Assembly: GCF_017614955.1 (NCBI RefSeq)
Contig: NZ_WVUH01000018.1
Location: 1-36,767, forward strand
DNA: 36,767 nucleotides
Reading direction: 5' to 3'
Source of the DNA: Micromonospora echinofusca
GTDB taxonomy: Bacteria; Actinomycetota; Actinomycetes; Mycobacteriales; Micromonosporaceae
Positions 1 through 7,784 of the stretch are shown here, piece after piece (the first letter of the stretch is position 1; each line of letters starts with the position of its first letter). The position numbers and the translations under genes are program-made. The notes below the pieces were generated by a model. That model had not been told where the DNA came from. It saw only the letters and a program-made list of their open reading frames with translations, and did no database searches.

Positions 1-20
1 CCACCCACCTGCCCGACCCG

Positions 21-1310
21 GTGCCGCCACCCGCGCGCCGGCCCCGTCGCGGCCCGCTCGCCCTGGTCAGCAGCGCCTGCCTGTTCGTACTCGTGGTGGC
101 CGGCTACCTGTTCGCGGTCGGCCCCGGCACCGCCCACGCCGAACGGCTCGTACTCGACGAGGCCGACGTGGTGGTCTGGGGGCAGACGATCCGGCGGCCG
201 GTGGAGATCGCCGCGGACCGGGTCACCCTGCGGCGGGTCAGTGTGCAGGCCGGCGGCGGGACGGCCATCCGGATCAGACCCGGGGTGACCGGAACGGTGA
301 TCGAGGACAGCGAGATCCGCTGCACCAGCCGGGGCACCGACGGCATCGCCGAGGGCAACTACTCCGCCATCCGGGTCCGGACCTTCGGCTGCCGGGAACC
401 CTTCCGGGGCAGCCCGGACACGCCCGTCGCGGTGGTCGACTCGACCCGCGACGGTACGCCCTACCCGGACCGGTCGCCCGGCTCGGACCCGACGGACACG
501 CTGGTCGCACCCGGACCGATCGGCAGCAGCGAGGCGGCCGGGACACGCGGGACGGTCGACGCACCGCCGGGGGTACAGGTCGCACCGACACCGATCACCT
601 ACTGGCCCGGCCCGACCACCACCGGCGTGCCGGCCGGCACGGTGCTGCGCAACTCCGGCTCGCTGACCCTGACCGTCCCGGGACAGGTCGTCAGCGGCCT
701 CAACATCACCGGGTGCGTGACGGTCCAGGCGAGCAACGTCGTCATCCGGCGCTCGAAGATCACCTGCTCCAGCACCACCTACTCCATCCGGGTCCTCGCA
801 CCGGCGATCAACCTGGTGGTCGAGGACGTGGAGATCAACGGCACCGGCCGCACCTCGGCCACCGTCTGCTGCGGCGAGTACACCCTGCGCCGGGTGAACA
901 TCTACAACACCATCGACGGCCCCCGGCTGGGCAACCGGACGAACATCTTCGACTCCTGGATCCACGACCTGACCCGGGTCACCGGCTCGCACAACGACCT
1001 GATGCAGACCACCGGGGCCAGCAACATGGTGATCCGGCGCAACCGGCTCGACGCGTACAAGGTCAGCACCGCCGACCCGATGAACGCCTGCCTGATGATC
1101 GGATCCGAGATCGGGCCCTCGGTGACCAACCTGCTCTTCGAGGACAACTACTGCAACGGCGGCAACTACTCGATCGGGGTGCGCACCGACCTGGTCGGCT
1201 CGAACATCCGGTTCCGGATCAACAAGTTCGGCCGCAACTACCGGTACGGCATCATCTGGGACCGGCCCACCAACGTCTGGTTCGACAACGGACTCCCGGT
1301 GATCCCGTGA
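21..1310 (+). CDS. Secreted right-handed beta-helix repeat protein
   Basis: A 429-residue protein starting with an Arg/Pro-rich n-region, a hydrophobic stretch at about residues 13-33 and a likely signal peptidase site after Ala-His-Ala near residue 40, so it should be exported. Residues 42-130 and 225-429 have the short beta-strand, Asn/Ile/Val-rich pattern of parallel beta-helix proteins (for example VVIRRSKITC and NMVIRRNRLD). They are separated by a Pro/Thr/Gly-rich linker at about 135-215. Beta-helix proteins often bind or cleave polysaccharides, and the gene lies beside an exopolysaccharide locus, but I see no recognisable lyase or hydrolase active site, so the function is open. The GTG at 21 is chosen because the signal peptide begins right after it. 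The frame is open to the window edge, so a start further upstream cannot be excluded. It converges on the next gene with only 35 bp between them. Confidence 0.75.
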   Translation: MPPPARRPRRGPLALVSSACLFVLVVAGYLFAVGPGTAHAERLVLDEADVVVWGQTIRRPVEIAADRVTLRRVSVQAGGGTAIRIRPGVTGTVIEDSEIRCTSRGTDGIAEGNYSAIRVRTFGCREPFRGSPDTPVAVVDSTRDGTPYPDRSPGSDPTDTLVAPGPIGSSEAAGTRGTVDAPPGVQVAPTPITYWPGPTTTGVPAGTVLRNSGSLTLTVPGQVVSGLNITGCVTVQASNVVIRRSKITCSSTTYSIRVLAPAINLVVEDVEINGTGRTSATVCCGEYTLRRVNIYNTIDGPRLGNRTNIFDSWIHDLTRVTGSHNDLMQTTGASNMVIRRNRLDAYKVSTADPMNACLMIGSEIGPSVTNLLFEDNYCNGGNYSIGVRTDLVGSNIRFRINKFGRNYRYGIIWDRPTNVWFDNGLPVIP

Positions 1311-1345
1311 ACCGCCGACGCGGTGGCCGCTGACCGCACCCCGGT

Positions 1346-2665
1346 TCAGCGTTCCCCGCGCCGGTGTCCGGTGTCCACGCCGACCGCCCGGGTGAGGATC
1401 TCGTCCAGTTGCGCACCGGCCCGCCGGACCACCTCCGGGGTACCCACGGCCAGGTCGGCGGCGGTGACCGCCCGGTCCCGCCAGGAGGTCAGCAGCACCT
1501 CCAGCAGTTCGTCGTCGCCGAGCCGGCGGGCGTCCGCGACGTGCCGCTGCTGTCCCAGGCAGGCGAAGACGCCCCGGGCCTTGCGGCTGTACGCCACGAC
1601 CGCCGCCGGTACCGCCGAGGAGAGCGCGGCGATCGTGGCGTGCATCCGCATCCCGCAGAACCACGAGGTACGGGCGATCACCCACTTGGTCTGGTGCGGA
1701 TCCAGCCCCCGGGGCAGCAGCAGTACCCGTCCGGGGTGGCGGGTGGCCAGCGCGGCGTACAGCTCGGCACTGGCGGCCGTGTCGTCGTCCGGTGCGCCCG
1801 GGGCCCACACGTGCGGCACGATCGCCACCCGGGTGTCCGGCTCGGCGAGCAGCCGCTCCCCCAGGCGCCGGGCCACCCGGCCCGGGTCGGCGGTCAGCCC
1901 GAACCGGGTCCGGCCCTCCGGTCGGGTGAGCAGCCCACTGACGTTGATCCCGGCGACCGGGCCGTCGGAGGCGGCGAACCAGCCGGCCAACCGGTGCCGG
2001 AGCGGCCCGTCCGGCGGGCGGGCGGCCAACGCGAACGCGACGTCGACCCCCTCCCGGTGCCGGGTCGGGTCGAGATCGGCGCCGAGCAGGTCGACCAGCG
2101 CGGCGTAGCTGTCCGGGTCCCGCGCCCAGGCCATCGCCGCGTCCCGGGTGAGCGCGGCGGCCTGGGCCCGTACCCGGGGGTGCCGGAACGGCCCGTAGGT
2201 CTGCGGGAGCAGCACCAGCGGCCGGTGACGCAGCAGGGCGAGCCGTTTCGGCCAGGCCACCGACCGGAACCGGTGCGCGCCGTAGAGGTCGCTGAAACTG
2301 TCCCCGCCGCTCGCGTCGAGTACCACGTCGGCGGCGTCGATCCGGGCCAGTCCGACGTTGCCGAGCCCGCCCAGGGCGGCGCTCACCCGCATGTTCAGGT
2401 AGGACTCGGGCCGGTGGTAGCGACGTGAGTGCCGCGCTCCCACCAGCTCGATCGGCACCGGACGGCCGGCCACGAAGGCCCGACCGACCCGCTCGCCCCA
2501 CCCGTCGTCGAAGACGGTGACCCGGGCCTGCGGTGCCCGGGCGAGCACCGCACCCAGGGTGGCCGCGCGCAACGCGCCCACGCCGAGGTTGAGGTGCGCC
2601 CCGGGTACCCCGAACAGGCACACCGACAGGGCCCGGTCGGTACCCGGGAAGGTCTGACTGATCAA
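1346..2665 (-). CDS. Polysaccharide pyruvyl transferase family protein
   Basis: A 439-residue member of the polysaccharide pyruvyl transferase family (PF04230), which transfers pyruvate from phosphoenolpyruvate to sugars as ketals. Supporting motifs are the N-terminal CLFGVPGAHLNLGVGALRAA segment (residues 16-35), SGGDSFSDLYG (119-129), PQTYGPF (154-160) and the C-terminal CGMRMHA motif near residue 340. It is the last gene of a four-gene minus-strand operon. I place the start at a TTG (2665-2663) that overlaps the stop of the deacetylase gene as TTGA, with GGTGG seven bases upstream. The open frame continues a further 72 codons into the deacetylase gene, but that part has no family resemblance; an ATG at 2719 is the alternative. 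Some family members have other activities, so pyruvylation itself is inferred. Confidence 0.8.
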   Translation of the reverse strand: MISQTFPGTDRALSVCLFGVPGAHLNLGVGALRAATLGAVLARAPQARVTVFDDGWGERVGRAFVAGRPVPIELVGARHSRRYHRPESYLNMRVSAALGGLGNVGLARIDAADVVLDASGGDSFSDLYGAHRFRSVAWPKRLALLRHRPLVLLPQTYGPFRHPRVRAQAAALTRDAAMAWARDPDSYAALVDLLGADLDPTRHREGVDVAFALAARPPDGPLRHRLAGWFAASDGPVAGINVSGLLTRPEGRTRFGLTADPGRVARRLGERLLAEPDTRVAIVPHVWAPGAPDDDTAASAELYAALATRHPGRVLLLPRGLDPHQTKWVIARTSWFCGMRMHATIAALSSAVPAAVVAYSRKARGVFACLGQQRHVADARRLGDDELLEVLLTSWRDRAVTAADLAVGTPEVVRRAGAQLDEILTRAVGVDTGHRRGER

Positions 2666-3297
2666 ATCCGGACCACCGCTTTCTCGCAGCGGTACGCCTC
2701 GGCGTACCGCGATCGGCATTCCACGCCCCGCAGCCGGGCCAGTCCGAGGAAGACCTCGTCGTCCCACCAGTCCCGCCCGGACTGTGACGGGAAGTGCCGG
2801 TGCAGCAGTTCGACCTTCCGCCGGGCCTGGTCCCCGGTCAGTGGCAGGTAGACGTTGCGCCGGCCCAGGTCCCCGTCCCACTTGGGGATCTCGTAGTGCA
2901 GCACGGTGCCGGACCGGAACGCGGTGGGCGCCAGGGCCGCGACGGTGCGGTGGTCCTGGTGGGCGTCGCCGGGGTCGGGGGCGACGACCAGGTCGACGGG
3001 GCCGCTCCGGGCCACCGCCTCGACAGCGGCCTTCGCCTCGGCCCAGTGCGCCGGTAGCCGGCCGTCGGGCAGATCGTGCAGGGTGAAGGTCACCTCGGCG
3101 CCGGTCAGGAAGGCGGTGGCGGCGGCCCGCGCCTCGGCGTGCCGGTGCGGCGTACCGGTCAGCAGGACGTAGTGCACCCGCAGCCCGGTGGTCGCGGCGA
3201 GAGCCAGCAGCAGGCCGCCGGCCCCGATCTCGATGTCGTCCGGGTGGGCGCCGAGCAGCACCACGTCGCGTACCCCGGTCAGCTGCAACGCCGGCAT
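2662..3297 (-). CDS. PIG-L family deacetylase (LmbE-like)
   Basis: A 211-residue PIG-L/LmbE-type zinc-dependent N-deacetylase. The signature AHPDD lies at residues 17-21 (GAHPDDIEIGAGG) and the second metal-binding segment DAHQDH at 111-116, as in MshB and PIG-L. Family members remove acetyl groups from N-acetylglucosamine-type sugars. Here it sits between a sugar nucleotidyltransferase and a pyruvyl transferase, so it probably acts on a nucleotide sugar or glycan intermediate of this locus; the substrate cannot be read from sequence. The ATG (3297-3295) overlaps the preceding stop as TGATG, indicating translational coupling. The open frame extends upstream to 3552, but that part only mirrors the preceding gene. 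Confidence 0.85.
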   Translation of the reverse strand: MPALQLTGVRDVVLLGAHPDDIEIGAGGLLLALAATTGLRVHYVLLTGTPHRHAEARAAATAFLTGAEVTFTLHDLPDGRLPAHWAEAKAAVEAVARSGPVDLVVAPDPGDAHQDHRTVAALAPTAFRSGTVLHYEIPKWDGDLGRRNVYLPLTGDQARRKVELLHRHFPSQSGRDWWDDEVFLGLARLRGVECRSRYAEAYRCEKAVVRI

Positions 3298-4103
3298 CAA
3301 CCGCTCATCGCCGGGGAGCCCGACCGCCCGAGGTCCCAGAGCATCCACGGGCAGCGTGCGGAGCGGTGACACTCCTCCAACTCGGCACGGTCCTTGAAGG
3401 TGTCCGCGGCCCGCCAGAAGCCGGTGTACCGCTGGGCCAGCAACCGCCCGTACGGCAGCAGCCGGGCGAACGCGTGCGGCACCAGGTCCTCCCCCTCCCG
3501 CAGGACGGAGAAGATCTCCGGGCGGAGGATGAAGTAGCCGCCGTTCTCCCACTGCATCAGCTCCCGGATCGGGCGGATCCGGGTCACCCGGTCCCCCGGG
3601 TCGACGTCGACGACGTGGTGGGTGGACTGGACCGGTACGGCCAGCAGGCTGGCGGTGGCCCCGGAGGCGGCGAACCGGTCCACCAGGTCGGGCAGCGGGG
3701 CGTCGGTGAGGGTGTCCGCGTAGTTGGCCAGGAACATCGGCTCGTCCTGTACGTGCCGGCGGACCCGGGCCAGGCGTTCACCGACACTCGTGTCCAGCCC
3801 GGTGTCGATGAAGGTGATGTTCCAGTCGGTGATGTCGGTGGCGAAGAGCCGGATGTCCCGCCCGCCCCGGGCCAGGGTGAAGTCGTTCGACAGGGTCTCG
3901 TCGTAGTGCAGGAAGTAGTCCTTGACCGCCGCCGCCCCGTAGCCGAGGCAGAGGATGAAGTCGGTGTGCCCGAAGTGCGCGTAGTAGCGCATCACGTGCC
4001 AGAGCAGGGGCCGGTCCCCGATCATCGCCATCGGCTTCGGCGCGGAACCGGTGCCCTCGCGCATCCGCATGCCCAGCCCGCCGCAGAACAGCACCACCTT
4101 CAC
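3297..4103 (-). CDS. Sugar nucleotidyltransferase, glucose-1-phosphate cytidylyltransferase-like
   Basis: A 268-residue nucleotidyltransferase. The N-terminus VKVVLFCGGLGMRMR has the glycine-rich nucleotide-binding loop, followed by APKPM with the sugar-phosphate-binding lysine (K23) and GDRPLLWHVMRYYAHFGHTD. This last segment strongly resembles RfbF (glucose-1-phosphate cytidylyltransferase, which makes CDP-glucose) rather than RmlA, as do the MQWENGGYF and RYTGFWRAADTFKD segments. It should therefore supply an NDP-hexose, probably CDP-linked, for the epimerase and the C-methyltransferases next door. Base specificity is inferred. The GTG start (4103-4101) overlaps the upstream stop as GTGA. 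The N-terminal 16 residues of the longer open frame overlap the methyltransferase gene and are not family-like. Confidence 0.85.
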   Translation of the reverse strand: MKVVLFCGGLGMRMREGTGSAPKPMAMIGDRPLLWHVMRYYAHFGHTDFILCLGYGAAAVKDYFLHYDETLSNDFTLARGGRDIRLFATDITDWNITFIDTGLDTSVGERLARVRRHVQDEPMFLANYADTLTDAPLPDLVDRFAASGATASLLAVPVQSTHHVVDVDPGDRVTRIRPIRELMQWENGGYFILRPEIFSVLREGEDLVPHAFARLLPYGRLLAQRYTGFWRAADTFKDRAELEECHRSARCPWMLWDLGRSGSPAMSG

Positions 4104-5329
4104 GGCGCGATCTCCAGCCGGGGGATGGGGAAGACCAGCCGGCCGCCCCACCGGCGGACGTACGCCAACTGCCCGGTCAGTTCGGCGCGCAGGTTCCAGG
4201 GCAGCACCAGCACGTAGTCGGGACGGTCGGCGGCGATCCGCTCCGGCGGGTGGACCGGGATGTGCGTACCGGGGAGGTACCTGCCCTGTTTGTGCGGGCT
4301 GCGGTCCACCGTGTAGGCCAGCAGGTCGGACCGGATGCCGCAGTGGTTGAGCAGGGTGTTGCCCTTGCCCGGGGCGCCGTAGCCGACCACCCGGCGCCCG
4401 GCCGCCCGCGCCGCCAGCAGGAATTCCAGCAGTTCCCGTTTGATGGTGAAGACCGCCTCGGCGAAGCCGGCGTGGCCGGCGAGGGTGTGCAGGCCGGCGT
4501 CGGCCTCGGCGGCGAGGACGGCCTTGACGTTCGTCGACGCCTCACCGCCGGCGCCGGGGCGGGCGTGCACCCGCAGCGACCCGCCGTGGGTGGGCAGTTC
4601 CTCGACGTCGGTCACCGCCAGCCCGGCGGTGGCCAGGGCGCGTCGGGCGGTCGCCAGGGAGAGGTACTGGTAGTGCTCGTGGTAGATGGTGTCGAACTGG
4701 CGTCCCTCGATCAGCCGAAGCAGGTGCGGGAACTCCAGTGTCACCAGCCCGGTCGGTTTCACCAGCGCGGCCAGTCCGGCGGTGAAGCCGAGCAGGTCCG
4801 GCACGTGGGCGTAGACGTTGTTGGCCACCACCAGGTCGGCCCGGCCGTACCGGTCGGCCAGGTCGGCACCGGTCCGCGCGCCGAGGAAGCAGGTCTCGGT
4901 GCGGACGCCGACCGACCGGGCCACCTCGGCGACGTTGGCCGCCGGTTCCACCCCGAGCACCGGCACCCCGGCCGCCACGAAGTGCCGGAGCAGGTATCCG
5001 TCGTTGCTGGCGACCTCGGTGACCAGGTGCCCCGGCCCGAGCCCGAGGGCGTCGACCATCGTCCCGGCGTACCGGCGGGCGTGCGCGACCCAGGAATCCG
5101 AATAGGACGAGAAATACGCGTAATCCGAGAATATCTCGCCGCCGGACACGTACTCCGGTAACTGCACGAGAAGGCAGGACGGACAGATCCTGACATGCAG
5201 GGGATAGAAATTCTCCGGCCCATCCAACGACTCGGAAGACAAATAGCTCTCACATAACGGAGACATGCCCAGATCAACGAAGGTCTCCGTGGCCGGTACG
5301 CCACAGAGTCGACACCTGACGTCCGCCAT
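4100..5329 (-). CDS. NDP-sugar C-methyltransferase (TylCIII/EvaC-type architecture)
   Basis: A 409-residue SAM-dependent sugar C-methyltransferase with the three-part architecture of deoxysugar 3-C-methyltransferases. The N-terminal zinc site is C6-x2-C9 and C49-x2-C52. A Rossmann SAM domain (about 90-230) has EVASNDGYLL at 105-114. The C-terminal domain carries GYGAPGKGNT (316-325). YHEHYQYLS (216-224) contains the Glu-His pair matching the catalytic pair of the characterised enzyme TcaB9. It probably methylates a 4-keto-hexose bound to a nucleotide. The ATG at 5329 is preceded by GAGGTG at six bases; the GTG at 5338 falls inside that ribosome binding site. This is the first gene of the minus-strand operon. 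Its first 80 or so codons are clearly richer in A and T than the rest. Confidence 0.87.
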   Translation of the reverse strand: MADVRCRLCGVPATETFVDLGMSPLCESYLSSESLDGPENFYPLHVRICPSCLLVQLPEYVSGGEIFSDYAYFSSYSDSWVAHARRYAGTMVDALGLGPGHLVTEVASNDGYLLRHFVAAGVPVLGVEPAANVAEVARSVGVRTETCFLGARTGADLADRYGRADLVVANNVYAHVPDLLGFTAGLAALVKPTGLVTLEFPHLLRLIEGRQFDTIYHEHYQYLSLATARRALATAGLAVTDVEELPTHGGSLRVHARPGAGGEASTNVKAVLAAEADAGLHTLAGHAGFAEAVFTIKRELLEFLLAARAAGRRVVGYGAPGKGNTLLNHCGIRSDLLAYTVDRSPHKQGRYLPGTHIPVHPPERIAADRPDYVLVLPWNLRAELTGQLAYVRRWGGRLVFPIPRLEIAP

Positions 5330-5516
5330 GCCGGTCACCTCGGAAGAATAAGCAGCTCAGCGCAGCAATCGTCGACGCGCTCCGGTCACGCTAGCCAGCC
5401 GGCAAGAACCTCGACGACTAGAGTAGAAAATCTGACAGTCAACGGGTTGATCTGTTTACCGAACCTAAACTCGCCTTCTCGATCCACCTCACTCCGCCGA
5501 CTTACCGGAGCCTCGT
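5330..5516. promoter_or_regulatory. Divergent promoter region of the sugar-biosynthesis operons
   Basis: This 187-bp gap separates the starts of two divergent operons and must hold both promoters. It is much less GC-rich than the coding sequence, especially 5418-5480. It contains a 12-bp palindrome, TCAACGGGTTGA, at 5439-5450 with arms TCAAC/GTTGA, which could bind a dimeric regulator controlling both operons. GGAG at 5507-5510 is the ribosome binding site for the epimerase. I could not assign -35/-10 pairs with confidence. Confidence 0.5.
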
Positions 5517-6590
5517 GTGCGTGTTCTCGTGACCGGCCACCACGGCTATATCGGAACTGTTCTGACGGAACTTCTACGCGCTGCGGGTCACGAGGTGACG
5601 GGCCTGGACACCGACCTCTTCGCCGACTGCCTGCTCGGCCCGGCGCCGACCGGGGTGCCGGCCCTGCGGGTCGACCTGCGGGACGTCCGCCCCGAGCACT
5701 GCGCGGGCTTCGACGCGGTCTGCCACCTCGCGGCCCTCTGCAACGACCCGGTGGGCAACCTGAACCCGGAGCTGACCTACGAGATCAACGACTGGGCCAC
5801 GATCCGGTTGGCCGGTGCGGCGAAGGCCGCCGGGGTGACCCGCTTCCTCTTCTCCTCCTCGTGCAGCCTCTACGGTTCGGGGGCCGACGACCGGCCGCTC
5901 ACCGAGACCGCCCCGTTCGCCCCGGTCACCCCGTACGGCGAGTCGAAGATCGGCGCCGAGCGGAGCCTCACCGCCCTGGCCGACGACGACTTCTCCCCGG
6001 TCTTCCTGCGCAACGCCACCGCCTACGGGTACTCCCCCCGGCTCCGGGGCGACCTGGTGGTCAACGACCTCACCGGACACGCGCTGCTCACCGGCGAGGT
6101 ACGGCTGCGCTCCGACGGCTCCGCGTGGCGACCGCTGGTGCACGTGCAGGACATCGCCGGGGCGTTCCTCGCCCTGCTCACCGCCCCCCGCGACCGGGTC
6201 CACGCGCGCGCCTACAACATCGGCTCGACCAGCGAGAACTACCTGATCCGCCAGGTCGCCGAACTGGTCTCCGACGTGGTCGTCGGGTCCCGGATCACCT
6301 ACCTCGGTGCCGCCTCGGCGGACCTGCGCAACTACCGGGTCGACTGCGACCGGATCGCCACCGAGGTGCCCGGCTTCCGTCCGCGCTGGACGGTACGCAA
6401 GGGCATCGAGGAACTGGTCGAGGCGTACCAGCGGTACGGGTTGACGCTGGCCGACCTGACCGGCGAGCGGTACCAGCGGCTGCACCGGCTGCGGGCCCTG
6501 CGGGCGGCCGGCCGGCTGGACAGCGGGCTGCGGTGGACCGACGGGCCGACGGTGAGCGGCGGGTTGCGCTGGGCCGAGGGGGTCCGGTGA
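5517..6590 (+). CDS. NAD-dependent epimerase/dehydratase (extended SDR family)
   Basis: A 357-residue extended short-chain dehydrogenase/reductase acting on a nucleotide sugar. The N-terminal dinucleotide-binding motif is VLVTGHHGYIG (residues 3-13), the catalytic Ser is in SSSCSLYG (113-120) and the catalytic Tyr/Lys pair is Y140-x3-K144 (PYGESK). NATAYGYSPRLRGDLVVNDL and RPLVHVQDIAGAF are typical substrate-side segments. The exact reaction (epimerisation, 4,6-dehydration or reduction) is not decidable. Next to a CDP-glucose-type synthase and C-methyltransferases it should make or process a keto-sugar. GTG start with GGAG six bases upstream. It begins the plus-strand operon, and its stop overlaps the next start as GTGA. 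Confidence 0.85.
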   Translation: MRVLVTGHHGYIGTVLTELLRAAGHEVTGLDTDLFADCLLGPAPTGVPALRVDLRDVRPEHCAGFDAVCHLAALCNDPVGNLNPELTYEINDWATIRLAGAAKAAGVTRFLFSSSCSLYGSGADDRPLTETAPFAPVTPYGESKIGAERSLTALADDDFSPVFLRNATAYGYSPRLRGDLVVNDLTGHALLTGEVRLRSDGSAWRPLVHVQDIAGAFLALLTAPRDRVHARAYNIGSTSENYLIRQVAELVSDVVVGSRITYLGAASADLRNYRVDCDRIATEVPGFRPRWTVRKGIEELVEAYQRYGLTLADLTGERYQRLHRLRALRAAGRLDSGLRWTDGPTVSGGLRWAEGVR

Positions 6591-7771
6591 CCGGGTCGGC
6601 CATCACCGGTTGCGCCGCCTGCGGGGGTGGCCCGCTGGTGCGCTTCGCCGACCTGGGGACGATCCCGGTGCAGTGCGGGGTGCACTTCGCCACCCGCGCC
6701 GAGGCCACCGCCGCACCGCTGGGCCGGATGACCCTCGGCCACTGCCCGGGCTGCGGGTACGTCCGCAACCTCGACTTCGACCCGGACCTGCTGGTCTACG
6801 ACACCACGATGGACACCGACCTGCACCACTCGCCGGCCTTCCGGGCGTTCTCCACCGAACTGGTCAAACGACTGGTCGAGCGGTACCCGCTGCACGGCGC
6901 GACGGTGCTGGACATCGGCTGCGGGCAGGGCGAGTTCCTCCGCGAGCTGTGCCACGCGGCCGGTGCCCGGGGCCTCGGCTACGACGCGATGTACGCCGGC
7001 CCGCCCGGCCCGGACCCGTCCGGCGCGGTCCTGCACACCGGACACGCCCCGCTGGACGGCGACCTGCCCCCGTTCGACCTGGTCACCTCGCGGCACTGGT
7101 TCGAGCACCTGACCGACCCGTACGGCTTCCTGGTCCGGCTACGGGAGCTGGCCGGCGACCGGCCGGTCCACGGCTACCTGGAGGTACCGGACGCCGGGTA
7201 CGACCTGGCCACCGCCGGCTGGGAGGTGATCTACCCGCACGTCTCCTACTTCGACGGGTACGCGCTCTGCCGGATCGTCGAGCGGGCCGGGTGGACGGTC
7301 TTGGACACCGGGCAGCTCTTCGCCGGCATGTTCCGCTACGTGGAGTTCGGGGTGAACACCGGCACCGGCACCAGTCCGGTGACCCGCCGCCCAGCTGCCG
7401 CCGACCGGGACCGGCAGCTCGCCGCGATCGCCGGGTTCGCCGACCGGCACGCCACGGAACGGCACCGGTGGGCCGACGAGCTGGACCGGCGGATCGCCGC
7501 CGGGGACCGGCCGGTGCTCTGGGGTGCCGGTTCGCGGGGCGTGCAGTTCCTGCACCTGGCCGACCCGGAGTGCCGGCTCGGCGCGGTGGTCGACGTCAAC
7601 CCGCGCAAGTGGGGCCGGTACCTGCCGGTGACCGGGCACCAGGTGACCGCCCCGGACACCCTCGGCACGCTCCGGCCGCGCAGCGTCGTCATCACCAACC
7701 CGGCGTACCGCGCGGAGATCGGCGCCGCGCTGCGCCGGCTCGGCGTCACCGCCGAACTGCTGGTCGCCTGA
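6587..7771 (+). CDS. Second sugar C-methyltransferase-like protein, divergent active site
   Basis: A 394-residue protein with the same layout as the methyltransferase at 4100-5329: zinc site C9-x2-C12 and C53-x2-C56, SAM motif VLDIGCGQGEF (107-117), SRHWFEHLTDPYGFL, then a C-terminal domain with VLWGAGSRGVQFL. The segment equivalent to YHEHYQYLS reads IYPHVSYFDG, so the catalytic Glu of the Glu-His pair appears to be missing. It may therefore methylate another position or catalyse a different SAM-dependent step. The GTG start (6587) overlaps the epimerase stop by four bases, which indicates coupling. The open frame continues upstream through the epimerase gene, but that part is a shadow. Confidence 0.8.
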   Translation: MTGSAITGCAACGGGPLVRFADLGTIPVQCGVHFATRAEATAAPLGRMTLGHCPGCGYVRNLDFDPDLLVYDTTMDTDLHHSPAFRAFSTELVKRLVERYPLHGATVLDIGCGQGEFLRELCHAAGARGLGYDAMYAGPPGPDPSGAVLHTGHAPLDGDLPPFDLVTSRHWFEHLTDPYGFLVRLRELAGDRPVHGYLEVPDAGYDLATAGWEVIYPHVSYFDGYALCRIVERAGWTVLDTGQLFAGMFRYVEFGVNTGTGTSPVTRRPAAADRDRQLAAIAGFADRHATERHRWADELDRRIAAGDRPVLWGAGSRGVQFLHLADPECRLGAVVDVNPRKWGRYLPVTGHQVTAPDTLGTLRPRSVVITNPAYRAEIGAALRRLGVTAELLVA

Positions 7772-7784
7772 GCGGGGCCGGTCG

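Noticed and set aside
5447..6586. Upstream extension of the second methyltransferase frame
   Set aside because: It mirrors the epimerase gene in another frame; the zinc-site domain begins right after GTG 6587.
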